From: Candidatus Magasanikiibacteriota bacterium
Lineage (GTDB): Bacteria > Patescibacteriota > Patescibacteriia > Magasanikbacterales > UBA922
DNA: 20,794 bases
NCBI GenBank assembly: GCA_016214105.1
Contig: JACRPD010000026.1
Span: forward strand, 17,666-38,459
Direction: 5' to 3'
Shown: in pieces, positions 7,780-14,542 of the stretch
Numbering within the stretch: the stretch's first letter is position 1
How the letters are laid out: every line of letters begins with the position of its first letter
Notes under the pieces: model-generated
What the model was told of the DNA's origin: nothing
The model's database searches: none
What the model saw: the letters and a program-made list of their open reading frames with translations, nothing else
Translations under genes and position numbers: made by a program

Positions 7780-9150
7780 ATGCTACAAAAACCATCTACC
7801 AATTCAAGCGCTTATGTGGTAACTGTTGACATGGGCTATGGCCATCAGCGCGCGGCTTTTCCGTTGCGGGATTTTGCCGTTGGTTTAGACGGGGTTAAAA
7901 GCGAAGAGGCGATAATCAACGCCAATCATTACGCTGGGATTCCAAATGCTGACCGCCGGCGCTGGGAAAGCGGGCGAAAATTATACGAGAGCGTTTCAAG
8001 GGTAAAAAATTGGCCGCTGGTGGGGGAGCGGCTGTTTTCAGTCATGGATTATTTTCAGCGGATTGAGCCGTTTTATCCCAAGCGCGATTTGTCGCGGCCT
8101 ACGTTTCAATTAAGAAGCATATATTCAATGATAAGGAAGGGGTGGGGCAAGGATTTGATTGAGCGGTTAAATAAAAGCCCTCTGCCATTAGTCAGCGCGT
8201 TTTTTTCTCCCGCCTATTTTGCCGAAGAGCATGGCTACAAAGGCGATATTTATTTGCTTTGTTGCGACACTGATGTGTCGCGCGCCTGGGCGCCGCTGGT
8301 TCCGGCCAAAAGCCGGATAAAGTATTTGGTGCCGAATCGCCGCGTTAAAGAGCGGTTGGGGTTGTATGGCGTTAAAGCCGACCAAATTTTTATCACCGGT
8401 TTTCCTTTGCCAAAAGAAAATATCGGGGGCCGCGATTTGAGGGTGTTGAAAAAAAGTTTAGGCGAGCGAGTGGCTCATCTGGATCCGGACGGCCGGTATC
8501 GCAAAAAGTATCATGAAACATTGGAGGAATTTTTGGGAGATAGTTATCGTCCATTTGGTTCTGAAGTCCGGCATCCATTGACAATTACTTTCGCTGTGGG
8601 CGGGGCTGGCGCGCAAAAAGATTTGGGCGCGCAGATTTTGACCAGCTTGCGCCACCATGTTGATAAGGGCTTGGTGAGATTAAATCTTGTCGCCGGCACG
8701 CGCAACGACGTTTATTTATTTTACCAGCGCGTGATTAAAGAGTTGGGATTGCTGAAAAAGCAAAACGGCCATGTCAGCATTTTGTTTGCTGATAATAAGT
8801 TGGAATATTTCAAAAAATTCAATCAGATTTTGTTGACTACTGATGTTTTATGGACTAAACCAAGCGAACTGTCTTTTTACGCCGGCCTTGGTCTGCCGAT
8901 AATTATGGCGCCGACTGTCGGCTCGCAGGAAGTGTTTAACAAGTCATGGCTGGAATCAACCGGCGCCGGCGTTCAGCAGGAAGACCCGAAATACACGCAC
9001 GAGTGGCTGTTTGACTGGCTGAAATCCGGCTGGCTGGCCGAAGCGGCGATGAACGGATTTTTGGACGCTCCGCGCAACGGCGCTTATCATATTGAAGAAG
9101 TCGTCTTGCGCGGGAAGAGGAGCGAGATTGAAGATATACACCTGTTGTAA
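7780..9150 (+). CDS. GT-B glycosyltransferase, MurG/MGDG-synthase-like
   Basis: A 456-residue protein without obvious membrane helices. The N-terminus has VDMGYGHQRAA (16-26), like the GGGHxxAA loop of diacylglycerol glucosyl/galactosyl transferases. The C-terminal Rossmann half has FAVGGAGAQ (271-279), then WTKPSELSFYAGLGLPIIM (358-376) and GSQEVFN (381-387), where MurG-like enzymes bind the nucleotide-sugar. It probably transfers a sugar from a UDP donor to a lipid or envelope acceptor at the inner face of the membrane. A region of about 60 residues (213-265) is not shared with MurG as I recall it. It precedes an EamA transporter and a secreted glycosidase, which suggests an envelope-sugar neighbourhood, but the intergenic repeats make a single operon doubtful. 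Confidence 0.7.
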   Translation: MLQKPSTNSSAYVVTVDMGYGHQRAAFPLRDFAVGLDGVKSEEAIINANHYAGIPNADRRRWESGRKLYESVSRVKNWPLVGERLFSVMDYFQRIEPFYPKRDLSRPTFQLRSIYSMIRKGWGKDLIERLNKSPLPLVSAFFSPAYFAEEHGYKGDIYLLCCDTDVSRAWAPLVPAKSRIKYLVPNRRVKERLGLYGVKADQIFITGFPLPKENIGGRDLRVLKKSLGERVAHLDPDGRYRKKYHETLEEFLGDSYRPFGSEVRHPLTITFAVGGAGAQKDLGAQILTSLRHHVDKGLVRLNLVAGTRNDVYLFYQRVIKELGLLKKQNGHVSILFADNKLEYFKKFNQILLTTDVLWTKPSELSFYAGLGLPIIMAPTVGSQEVFNKSWLESTGAGVQQEDPKYTHEWLFDWLKSGWLAEAAMNGFLDAPRNGAYHIEEVVLRGKRSEIEDIHLL

Positions 9151-9153
9151 TAA

Positions 9154-9286
9154 AAGATACCAATATACTAATCTTACCAATGATACTTGCCTACCGGCAG
9201 GCAGGCTAATGGTATACTAATGCCCTTTGACTACAAATATTAGTATATAATTCGTATCATTAGTACCATTCGTATATTAGTATCTT
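9154..9286. repeat. Long imperfect inverted repeat (hairpin element)
   Basis: The arms 9154-9186 and 9254-9286 are reverse complements at 28 of 33 positions. Inside them, tatactaat (near 9213) can pair with attagtata (near 9239), and the centre-left holds a GCCT..AGGC palindrome (9188-9206). The whole 133-bp interval can fold on itself. It fills the gap before the EamA gene and ends 6 nt before its ATG, so it would lie in or just before that mRNA leader. It looks like a miniature inverted-repeat element or a product of palindrome growth; no coding potential is seen. Confidence 0.65.
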
Positions 9287-9292
9287 GAATTT

Positions 9293-10225
9293 ATGTGGTT
9301 TTTTATAGCTATTTTGGGTTATTTTCTGCTGGCAATCGTTTTCATCCTTGATAAGTTGATTGTCCAAAAGTCCGTCAGCAAGCCGGTGGTATATACTTTT
9401 TATTCAACAATAATAATGTTCGGCGCGCTGATAGCGTGGCCGTTTATCGGTTTTGATTTGTTGGCGGGGATGGATTGGCTGTGGGCGATTGTCTCCGGCG
9501 TCGCTTTCGGTTTCGCGCTTTGGACTTTTTACATTTCCGTTCATCACGGCGAAGTCACGCACATCGGGCCGTTCAATGGCGCGATGGTGACGATTTTTCT
9601 TTATGTTTTGGGCTGGCAGTTTTTGGGCGAAAAATTGTCGGGATTGCAAATCGGCGGGATTGTGATTTTAATTTTTGCTTCCCTGCTTTTGTCATTTGAA
9701 AAAAGCCGCAAGCACAGCGGTTTCCATGTTGGTTTTTTGTGGGCGATTGTTTCCGGTCTGTTGTTTGCCATTTCGCACGTCAGCGCCAAGTATTTATACG
9801 GCATTTATCCGTTTTGGACCGCGTTAATTTGGACACGCGCCACTACTGGTTTTGTAGGTCTTTTGATTTTACTGTCGCCAACCGTGCGCGCCGCCCTTGC
9901 CCGCCGTAGTCCGCACCGGGCGGACGGAGGCGGGGCTAAAACCAAACCAAAAACTTACGCCCGGCGCCACGCTGGTTGGATTATCGCGGCTGATAAAGTT
10001 TTTTCAGTGCTTTCCAATGTGTTGATTCAGTATGCCATGGCCATCGGCATTGTTACTTTAGTCGGAGCGATAAGCGGTTTGCAGTTTGTTCTGATGTTTG
10101 TCATGGTTTTGCTTTTGACAAAATTATTGCCGCGGGTATTTAAAGAATATTTCACGAAGAAAGAGTTGGTTGTGGAGTTAATCGCGTTGGTTTTAGTGGT
10201 GATTGGGCTGGTGTTTATGGTGTAG
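9293..10225 (+). CDS. EamA-family (drug/metabolite) transporter
   Basis: A 310-residue inner-membrane protein with about ten hydrophobic helices in two EamA repeats, the second beginning near GFLWAIVSGLLFAISH (146-161). Repeat signatures such as GPFNGAMVTIFLYVLGWQFLGEKLSGLQIGG (residues 91-121) match the EamA pattern of a conserved E-x-L stretch before the last helix of each half. Substrates of this superfamily range from amino acids to nucleotide-sugars and cannot be assigned here. An in-frame GC-rich palindrome (9899-9936) encodes an arginine/glycine-rich cytoplasmic-type loop (ARRSPHRADGGGAKTK, about 202-217) between two helices; this looks inserted. The gene has no Shine-Dalgarno and lies directly after the 9154-9286 hairpin. 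Confidence 0.85.
   Translation: MWFFIAILGYFLLAIVFILDKLIVQKSVSKPVVYTFYSTIIMFGALIAWPFIGFDLLAGMDWLWAIVSGVAFGFALWTFYISVHHGEVTHIGPFNGAMVTIFLYVLGWQFLGEKLSGLQIGGIVILIFASLLLSFEKSRKHSGFHVGFLWAIVSGLLFAISHVSAKYLYGIYPFWTALIWTRATTGFVGLLILLSPTVRAALARRSPHRADGGGAKTKPKTYARRHAGWIIAADKVFSVLSNVLIQYAMAIGIVTLVGAISGLQFVLMFVMVLLLTKLLPRVFKEYFTKKELVVELIALVLVVIGLVFMV
9899..9936. repeat. GC-rich palindrome inserted in the EamA coding sequence
   Basis: CCCGCC (9900-9905) pairs with GGCGGG (9929-9934) and GTCCGC (9909-9914) with GCGGAC (9920-9925), with 3-nt internal loops and a 5-nt apex. Its GC content is far above the surrounding gene, and it encodes a charged loop outside the membrane helices. Confidence 0.7.
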
Positions 10226-10242
10226 TGGCGAGGAATTACGGT

Positions 10243-10478
10243 TGGCGAATAAATGATAGATGATAAATGATAGATGATAAATGATAGATGATAAATGATA
10301 GATGATAAATGATAGATGATAAATGATAGATGATAAATGATAGATGATAAATGATAGATGATAAATGTGGCGAATAAATGATAGATGATAAATGATAGAT
10401 GATAAATGATAGATGATAAATGATAGATGATAAGTGATAGACTACAAGTAATATCATTTATCATTCATCATTTATCAC
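10243..10478. repeat. 14-bp minisatellite, 12 full copies in two blocks
   Basis: The unit AAATGATAGATGAT is repeated perfectly eight times (10251-10362) and four times (10376-10431), then once degenerately (10432-10445). Each block is preceded by TGGCGAAT (10243-10250, 10368-10375), so the array grew partly by segmental duplication. An inverted stretch (atcatttatcattcatc, from 10453) follows and could pair with the array. A 14-bp period is not a multiple of three and there are no credible genes here. Copy number probably varies between strains. The array lies between the EamA gene and the glycosidase start. Confidence 0.95.
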
Positions 10479-10492
10479 CCACCCACTTCATT

Positions 10493-11479
10493 ATGCTTAA
10501 AAAAATTATGCTTTCAGTCCTAATTATCATAGTTTTGGTGTACGCCCTTCTTTGGCTCGCCAGCATCCAGTCATACAAGGTTGACTACGGCATCAGTTTT
10601 AGCAAAGAGCACGCGGAATCGTTAGGTTTGGATTGGAAGCAGACGTATCTGGCTATGTTGGATGAATTAAAACCAAAATATATCCGCGTTTCCGCCACTT
10701 GGAGTGAGACCGAACCGGAAAAAGACAAGAAAAACAGTGATTTTGTTGATTGGCAGATGTTAGAAGCCGCGAAGCGCGGCGTTAAAGTCGCTTTAGTGGT
10801 TGGTCAAAAAGCGCCTCGCTGGCCAGAGTGCCATGTGCCTGGTTGGGCGAATGATTTGAGCGGAGATGAGTATAAGCAGGCGGCAAAGGACTATGTTAAA
10901 TATGTTGTGGAGCGTTATCGCAATCACCCAGCGCTGGAAATTTGGCAAGTGGAAAATGAGCCATACATAAAATTTCGTTTTGGCGAATGTAAAAATTTTG
11001 ACGAGGGTTTGGTAAAAGAAGAAATTGATTTAGTCCGCTCGCTTGATATGCGACATAAGATAATGGTAACTGACAGCGGTGAATTGAGCACGTGGATTTC
11101 GGCCAGCCGAGCGGGCGATATTTTTGGCACCACGGTTTACCGCATTGTGATAACACCCGGTGGTTGGTACTGGCGCTATAATTGGCTGCCAGCCGGTTTT
11201 TATAAATTAAAAGCCGGTTTGTTCGGCCGGAGTTATGATGATTTTTTTGTTTCAGAATTGCAAGCCGAGCCATGGTTCACCAATAGCAACCCCACTAATA
11301 CTGCTATTGAAGAACAGGAAAAAAGCATGAATCCGGAACGTTTGCAAAAACATCTTGATTTCGTCCAACATACCGGCGCCTCCCGCGCTTACTTGTGGGG
11401 AGTGGAGTGGTGGTATTGGATGAAGGAAAAGCAGGGGGATGGGAGGTATTGGGAGATTATAAAAAAGAAGCTGGATTAA
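10493..11479 (+). CDS. Membrane-anchored glycoside hydrolase, clan GH-A-like
   Basis: A 328-residue protein. The start was chosen at the ATG directly before the signal/anchor MLKKIMLSVLIIIVLVYALL; the upstream extension would lie in repeat DNA. No lipobox or clear cleavage site is seen, so it is probably N-terminally anchored facing outward. The rest reads as a TIM-barrel hydrolase: IRVSATWSETEP (64-75) on an early strand, WQVENEP (151-157) with E156 as the likely acid/base in the N-E-P motif of clan A, and FFVSELQAEPW (251-261) with E255 as the likely nucleophile. The exact GH family and substrate are not clear; relatives are annotated as cellulase-like or beta-galactosidase-like. It may trim host or self polysaccharide. 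Confidence 0.75.
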   Translation: MLKKIMLSVLIIIVLVYALLWLASIQSYKVDYGISFSKEHAESLGLDWKQTYLAMLDELKPKYIRVSATWSETEPEKDKKNSDFVDWQMLEAAKRGVKVALVVGQKAPRWPECHVPGWANDLSGDEYKQAAKDYVKYVVERYRNHPALEIWQVENEPYIKFRFGECKNFDEGLVKEEIDLVRSLDMRHKIMVTDSGELSTWISASRAGDIFGTTVYRIVITPGGWYWRYNWLPAGFYKLKAGLFGRSYDDFFVSELQAEPWFTNSNPTNTAIEEQEKSMNPERLQKHLDFVQHTGASRAYLWGVEWWYWMKEKQGDGRYWEIIKKKLD

Positions 11480-11483
11480 GGGT

Positions 11484-11521
11484 TCTCCCCCTACGAAGGG
11501 GGAGACAGAGGAGGTGTTCGC
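11484..11521 (+). repeat. Left inverted hairpin repeat of the DUF559 unit
   Basis: TCTCCCCC / GGGGGAGA (11484-11491 with 11498-11505) plus one inner T-A pair close on an ACGA loop, followed by the tail cagaggaggtgttcgc. Hairpin and tail recur in reverse orientation at 11937-11975, bracketing the nuclease gene. Confidence 0.8.
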
Positions 11522-11554
11522 TCGGGGACATCGTTTCGTACAAAAACATCAACC

Positions 11555-11926
11555 ATGAAAATAAAATATAACCCCAGATTAACATCGCGCGCCAGTAAAT
11601 TAAGACGCAAAGGTCGCACTTATGCCGAAAGGATGTTGTGGCATTGTTTACGAAACAGACGCGTTCGGGGCTACAAATTCATGCGACAGAAACCAATCGG
11701 CAACTTCATAACCGATTTTTTTTGTTTAGAATTAAAACTAGTGATTGAAATAGATGGTATCAGCCACGAGGGGAAAGAGGCGTATGATAAAAGACGTGTT
11801 AATTATCTCAAGAGTTTGGGCTTGAATATTTTGCGGTTTGATGATGAGAGAGTGAAGGACGATTTAGAAGGTGTGTTAGTAGAGATAGAAAATTATATCA
11901 AAAGTTTTCTGCAAACCAACAAGTGA
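11555..11926 (+). CDS. DUF559 (Vsr-like) endonuclease-fold protein
   Basis: A 123-residue soluble protein of the DUF559 family, related to the very-short-patch repair and PD-(D/E)xK nuclease fold. The family pattern is intact: TYAERMLWHCLRN (22-34), Y-K-F-x-R-Q-K-P-I-G (40-49), TDFFC (53-57) with D54, VIEIDG (63-68) with E65 and D67, H71, and G-L-N-I-L-R-F (89-95). It is thus likely catalytically competent, but its substrate is unknown. The gene is alone, without a Shine-Dalgarno, between inverted hairpin repeats (11484-11521, 11937-11975) that define a unit of about 490 bp. This arrangement recalls REP/RAYT elements, where a nuclease-like protein handles the flanking hairpins; that is inference. 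Confidence 0.85.
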   Translation: MKIKYNPRLTSRASKLRRKGRTYAERMLWHCLRNRRVRGYKFMRQKPIGNFITDFFCLELKLVIEIDGISHEGKEAYDKRRVNYLKSLGLNILRFDDERVKDDLEGVLVEIENYIKSFLQTNK

Positions 11927-11936
11927 ACCGCGATTG

Positions 11937-11975
11937 GCGAACACCCCCCTTGTTCCCCCCTTCGTAGGGGGGAGA
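11937..11975 (-). repeat. Right inverted hairpin repeat of the DUF559 unit
   Basis: The reverse complement of 11484-11521 with small changes: CCCCCC / GGGGGG stem (11955-11960 with 11967-11972) around TTCGTA, and the tail ggcgaacac (11937-11945) pointing toward the gene. Tail sequence tgttcgc is exact on both sides. Confidence 0.8.
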
Positions 11976-12010
11976 CGTGTTGTCACTCTTTGATTTTCGT
12001 GTGCGCCAAA

Positions 12011-12045
12011 GGATTCGCCCCAGTCATCCGACGGGGTAAAAATCC
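12011..12045. repeat. Palindromic repeat downstream of tRNA-Val
   Basis: GGATT (12011-12015) pairs with AATCC (12041-12045) and CCCC (12018-12021) with GGGG (12033-12036). There is no T-run matching a terminator. It is one more short palindrome in a window rich in them. Confidence 0.5.
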
Positions 12046-12055
12046 CTTCATTTTG

Positions 12056-12129
12056 TGGACAATATAGGATTTGAACCTATGACCTCCTCGGTGTAAACGA
12101 GGCGCTCTAACCAGCTGAGCTAATTGTCC
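12056..12129 (-). tRNA. tRNA-Val(TAC)
   Basis: A full cloverleaf reads on the - strand: acceptor GGACAAT with ATTGTCC, D-arm GCTC/GAGC, anticodon stem CCTCG/CGAGG with loop TTTACAC giving anticodon TAC, T-arm ATAGG-TTCAAAT-CCTAT. The discriminator is A; CCA is not encoded. Confidence 0.96.
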
Positions 12130-12156
12130 GTTTGAGTCAACGTCTTTGACAGGGGC

Positions 12157-12185
12157 ATTATATGAATTTTTTTTTATTTTGTCAA
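12157..12185 (-). promoter_or_regulatory. Consensus promoter for tRNA-Val
   Basis: On the - strand TTGACA (12180-12185) and TATAAT (12157-12162) are both perfect and 17 nt apart. The region is shared with the divergent permease gene at 12227. Confidence 0.85.
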
Positions 12186-12226
12186 TTTCATGATATACTT
12201 GTAGCAACGTTTTTGAAAATAAAACT

Positions 12227-13417
12227 ATGTTCGGCTTCAACTATCATCGTTTAGATAAAGAATGGGTTGAACAGCACCTCGGCGTGTTTCGCAGAAGAAT
12301 AAGCTTATCTCAAGCCATTGCTTTGATTTTTTCCGGCACAGTCGGCGCTGGCATTTTGGGCTTGCCATACGCGATAGCTAAAGTGGGAAGCGTGATAGGC
12401 GTCTGTTATCTGTTCGCGATTGGCGGGCTAATGATCGGCTTTAATCTGCTTGTTGGCGAAATCGCGGTGCGTACTAAAGGCGATTTTCAGTTGGTGGGAT
12501 TAGCAGGCAAGTATTTAGGACGAGCAGGGAAGTGGCTGATGGCTGTTTTGGTTTATCTGGTTGGTTTCGGCATTTTGGATGTTTATATCATCGGCGAAGG
12601 CGAGTCATTGGCCGCGCTGTTCGGCGGTTCGCCTTTGGGATGGAGCGTAATGTTTTGGGCCTTTGGTTTTTTCTTGGTTTTCATCGGTTTGCGCGTGGTC
12701 AAGGTGGCTGATTTGATTTTAAGTTTGCTGCTTTTGTCAGTCATCACTTTCATCATAACCGTGTCCACGCCTAACATGGAATTGGTGAATTTTTCTTATC
12801 ATAACTGGGCGTATCTTTTATTGCCCTTTGGAGTGATTTTGTTCGCGTTTTCTGGCAGTGGTTCAGTGTTGGAGGCGCGCAGCTTGTTGGGCGGCGATAA
12901 ACGGCTTTTCCGCAAGGCGATTTTAATCGCCGGCGGGCTGATTTTGGCGGTTTATTTGGTTTTCGCGCTGGTGGTCTTGGGCGTAACCGGCGCGGAGACG
13001 ACTGAAATCGCGACAATCGGCTTGGGAAATAAAATCGGCAAAAGCGTGTTCTGGCTCGGCAATATCTTTGCCGCGCTGGCAATGGCCACGAGTTTTATCA
13101 CCAATAGTTTGTTTTTCAGGGATTCTCTGCGCTGGGATTATCGCGTGTCCACTTGGAAAGCGTCGCTTCTCGTGTGCGGCGTGCCGATGATTATGTATCT
13201 GTTAGGTTTGCGCGGTTTTATCGCGGCGATTGATTTAATCGGCGGCGTGTTTTTCAGCACGGAAATGTTGTTGATTATTTTAATTTACTGGCAAGCCAAA
13301 CGCAAGGGTGATTTACCAGTCGGACCATACAAACTGCACCACACTTGGCTTTTGGTCGCGTTGCTGATATTATTGTTGGCGGTGGGAGGGGTGTATAGCG
13401 TTTTTCGATTATTTTAA
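12227..13417 (+). CDS. Aromatic amino acid permease (Trp/Tyr permease family)
   Basis: A 396-residue inner-membrane protein with about eleven helices. The first helix has the family signature LSQAIALIFSGTVGAGILGLPYAIAKVG (27-54), where the G-T-V-G-A-G-I-L-G-L-P stretch is the unwound substrate-binding helix of this amino acid/polyamine superfamily. A second conserved region is LLPFGVILFAFSGSGSVLEARSLLGGD (198-224). It probably imports one or more amino acids by cation symport, which suits an organism lacking their synthesis. A possible -10 TATACT lies at 12194-12199. The ATG has no Shine-Dalgarno. The gene is divergent from tRNA-Val and followed by short repeats and a hairpin. Confidence 0.85.
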   Translation: MFGFNYHRLDKEWVEQHLGVFRRRISLSQAIALIFSGTVGAGILGLPYAIAKVGSVIGVCYLFAIGGLMIGFNLLVGEIAVRTKGDFQLVGLAGKYLGRAGKWLMAVLVYLVGFGILDVYIIGEGESLAALFGGSPLGWSVMFWAFGFFLVFIGLRVVKVADLILSLLLLSVITFIITVSTPNMELVNFSYHNWAYLLLPFGVILFAFSGSGSVLEARSLLGGDKRLFRKAILIAGGLILAVYLVFALVVLGVTGAETTEIATIGLGNKIGKSVFWLGNIFAALAMATSFITNSLFFRDSLRWDYRVSTWKASLLVCGVPMIMYLLGLRGFIAAIDLIGGVFFSTEMLLIILIYWQAKRKGDLPVGPYKLHHTWLLVALLILLLAVGGVYSVFRLF

Positions 13418-13448
13418 TTGTTAAATTGTTAAACTGTTAAATTGCTTG

Positions 13449-13485
13449 CCCTGTAGTGTCCGCTCGTAGCGGACTACTATCAGGG
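13449..13485. repeat. Palindrome with CGT loop downstream of permease
   Basis: GTCCGCT, loop CGT, AGCGGAC (13458-13474) is a perfect inner stem; AGT/ACT and CCCTG/CAGGG (13449-13453 with 13481-13485) extend it. There is no T-run. The CTCGTAG apex is the same as in the hairpin at 584-604. Confidence 0.7.
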
Positions 13486-13496
13486 TTAAATTATAA

Positions 13497-13583
13497 AAAA
13501 TTGGCATCAATGCTTTTTATTATGATAATGATAAGAAAGATTTGGTTGCGTTGAAAAAGTTTCTTGACGATCATGGCGCTTGA
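13497..13583 (+). pseudogene. Possible C-terminal remnant of a lost gene
   Basis: Between a TAA and a TGA, 28 codons read as a plausible protein tail (NAFYYDNDKKDLVALKKFLD, then DHGA and stop) with no start codon. It lies in front of the toxin-antitoxin pair. It could be the end of a deleted gene or chance; I do not recognise it. Confidence 0.3.
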
Positions 13584-13648
13584 TTTTTTCCTCATTTTGT
13601 GCTATTATATACCTGTAAAACAGTAAAAATATTCGTTTTAGGCAGGCA

Positions 13649-13858
13649 TTGTTTTGGGACACCGACCCAAAGAAGATAGACCCTCAAAAACACGCTAAAT
13701 ACATAATTGAGCGGATTTTGGATTTTGGCAATGATAGCGAAGTGAAGTGGCTTTATCAAAAATATCCAAAATCACTTTTACGGCAGACAATTTTTAAATC
13801 CAGATGTCTGCGCCATGAGACAAAAAATTTATGGAAACTTTTGCTTCAAAACAGATGA
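13649..13858 (+). CDS. Small partner of AbiEii-like toxin (DUF6922-like antitoxin candidate)
   Basis: A protein of about 69 residues beginning LFWDTDPKKIDPQKHAKYIIERIL, a pattern I recognise from short proteins encoded just before AbiEii/MenT-type nucleotidyltransferases. It has no zinc or catalytic motif and is all-helical, probably a small DNA- or toxin-binding protein. The start is uncertain: no ATG exists in frame after the TAA at 13616, so TTG 13649 or the upstream ATT 13631 must be used. Homologues usually have a few residues before FWD, which favours ATT. Its TGA stop overlaps the next ATG as ATGA, giving tight translational coupling, typical of toxin-antitoxin operons. Confidence 0.65.
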   Translation: MFWDTDPKKIDPQKHAKYIIERILDFGNDSEVKWLYQKYPKSLLRQTIFKSRCLRHETKNLWKLLLQNR

Positions 13859-14502
13859 ACTGGCATATTGACGTGTTGCCGGCGCCGACGCAGAAAGCGC
13901 TTAACTGGCTTGCTAAGCAGGTGTGGCTTAAAAAAACAAATTGGTATTTAGCCGGCGGAACCGCGATGGCTCTGCAAGTCGGAAATCGTTGTTCAGTGGA
14001 TTTAGATTTTTTTACTCCGCAAAAAGATTTTAGCGCCGGAAAATTATTACCCCATTTTTCACCAAAAGACTGGAAAACGACAATGCTGAAAGAAGGCACT
14101 ATTTACGGCGAATTATTTGGCGCTAAGGTAAGTTTTATCGCTTATCCGTTTTTTGTGCCTGCCAAGCCAAGTTTGTGGTATGGCAATGTGCGCGTGTTAG
14201 ACATAGCCGATATTGCTGTAATGAAAATGGTGGCGATCAGTCAGCGCGGCAAAAAAAGAGATTTTTTTGATTTGTTTTGGTATATAAAAAATAGAGAACC
14301 ATTGCGTGATGTTTTTTTTCGTTTAAAGCGGCAGTATCCGACAATAGCGCATAATTACCACCACATTATTAAAAGTTTGGTTTATTTCGCGGACGCGGAA
14401 AATGATCCTGAGCCAAAATTGTTTTTTTCCGCCAACTGGAAACAGGTGAAGCGTTTTTTTTCAAACGAAGCGAAAAAGTTGATGGAGACCCTGCTTAAAT
14501 AA
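13855..14502 (+). CDS. AbiEii/MenT-type nucleotidyltransferase (toxin-like)
   Basis: A 215-residue protein from the ATG at 13855, which overlaps the upstream stop (ATGA) and gives the usual family start MNWHIDVLP; an ATG at 13831 would add eight residues. It has the nucleotidyltransferase core WYLAGGTAMALQ followed by SVDLDFF: the G-G-T loop and the S-x-D-x-D metal site (residues about 33-51 in this numbering). A later conserved patch, DIAVMKMVAISQRGKKRDFFDLFW, matches the family's K..R..D-x-x-D-L motif. Members such as AbiEii and MenT transfer nucleotides to targets including tRNA and arrest growth. It is paired with the small protein upstream. The gene ends just before the metK promoter. 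Confidence 0.85.
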   Translation: MNWHIDVLPAPTQKALNWLAKQVWLKKTNWYLAGGTAMALQVGNRCSVDLDFFTPQKDFSAGKLLPHFSPKDWKTTMLKEGTIYGELFGAKVSFIAYPFFVPAKPSLWYGNVRVLDIADIAVMKMVAISQRGKKRDFFDLFWYIKNREPLRDVFFRLKRQYPTIAHNYHHIIKSLVYFADAENDPEPKLFFSANWKQVKRFFSNEAKKLMETLLK

Positions 14503-14507
14503 TCCTA

Positions 14508-14536
14508 TTGACAAAGCGCGTTGAATGTGGTATAAT
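14508..14536 (+). promoter_or_regulatory. Consensus sigma-70 promoter of metK
   Basis: TTGACA (14508-14513) and TATAAT (14531-14536) are perfect with a 17-nt spacer, and TGG precedes the -10, giving an extended -10 element. Transcription would start near 14543, leaving a leader of about 135 nt, the longest evident in this window. Confidence 0.9.
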
Positions 14537-14542
14537 TCACTC

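Noticed and set aside
10243..10440. CRISPR array
   Set aside because: The repeats are contiguous 14-mers without spacers, and no cas genes are present.
10027..10464. Long minus-strand open frames rich in YHLSSI repeats
   Set aside because: They are translations of the 14-bp minisatellite and the antisense of the EamA gene; the repeat simply lacks stops.
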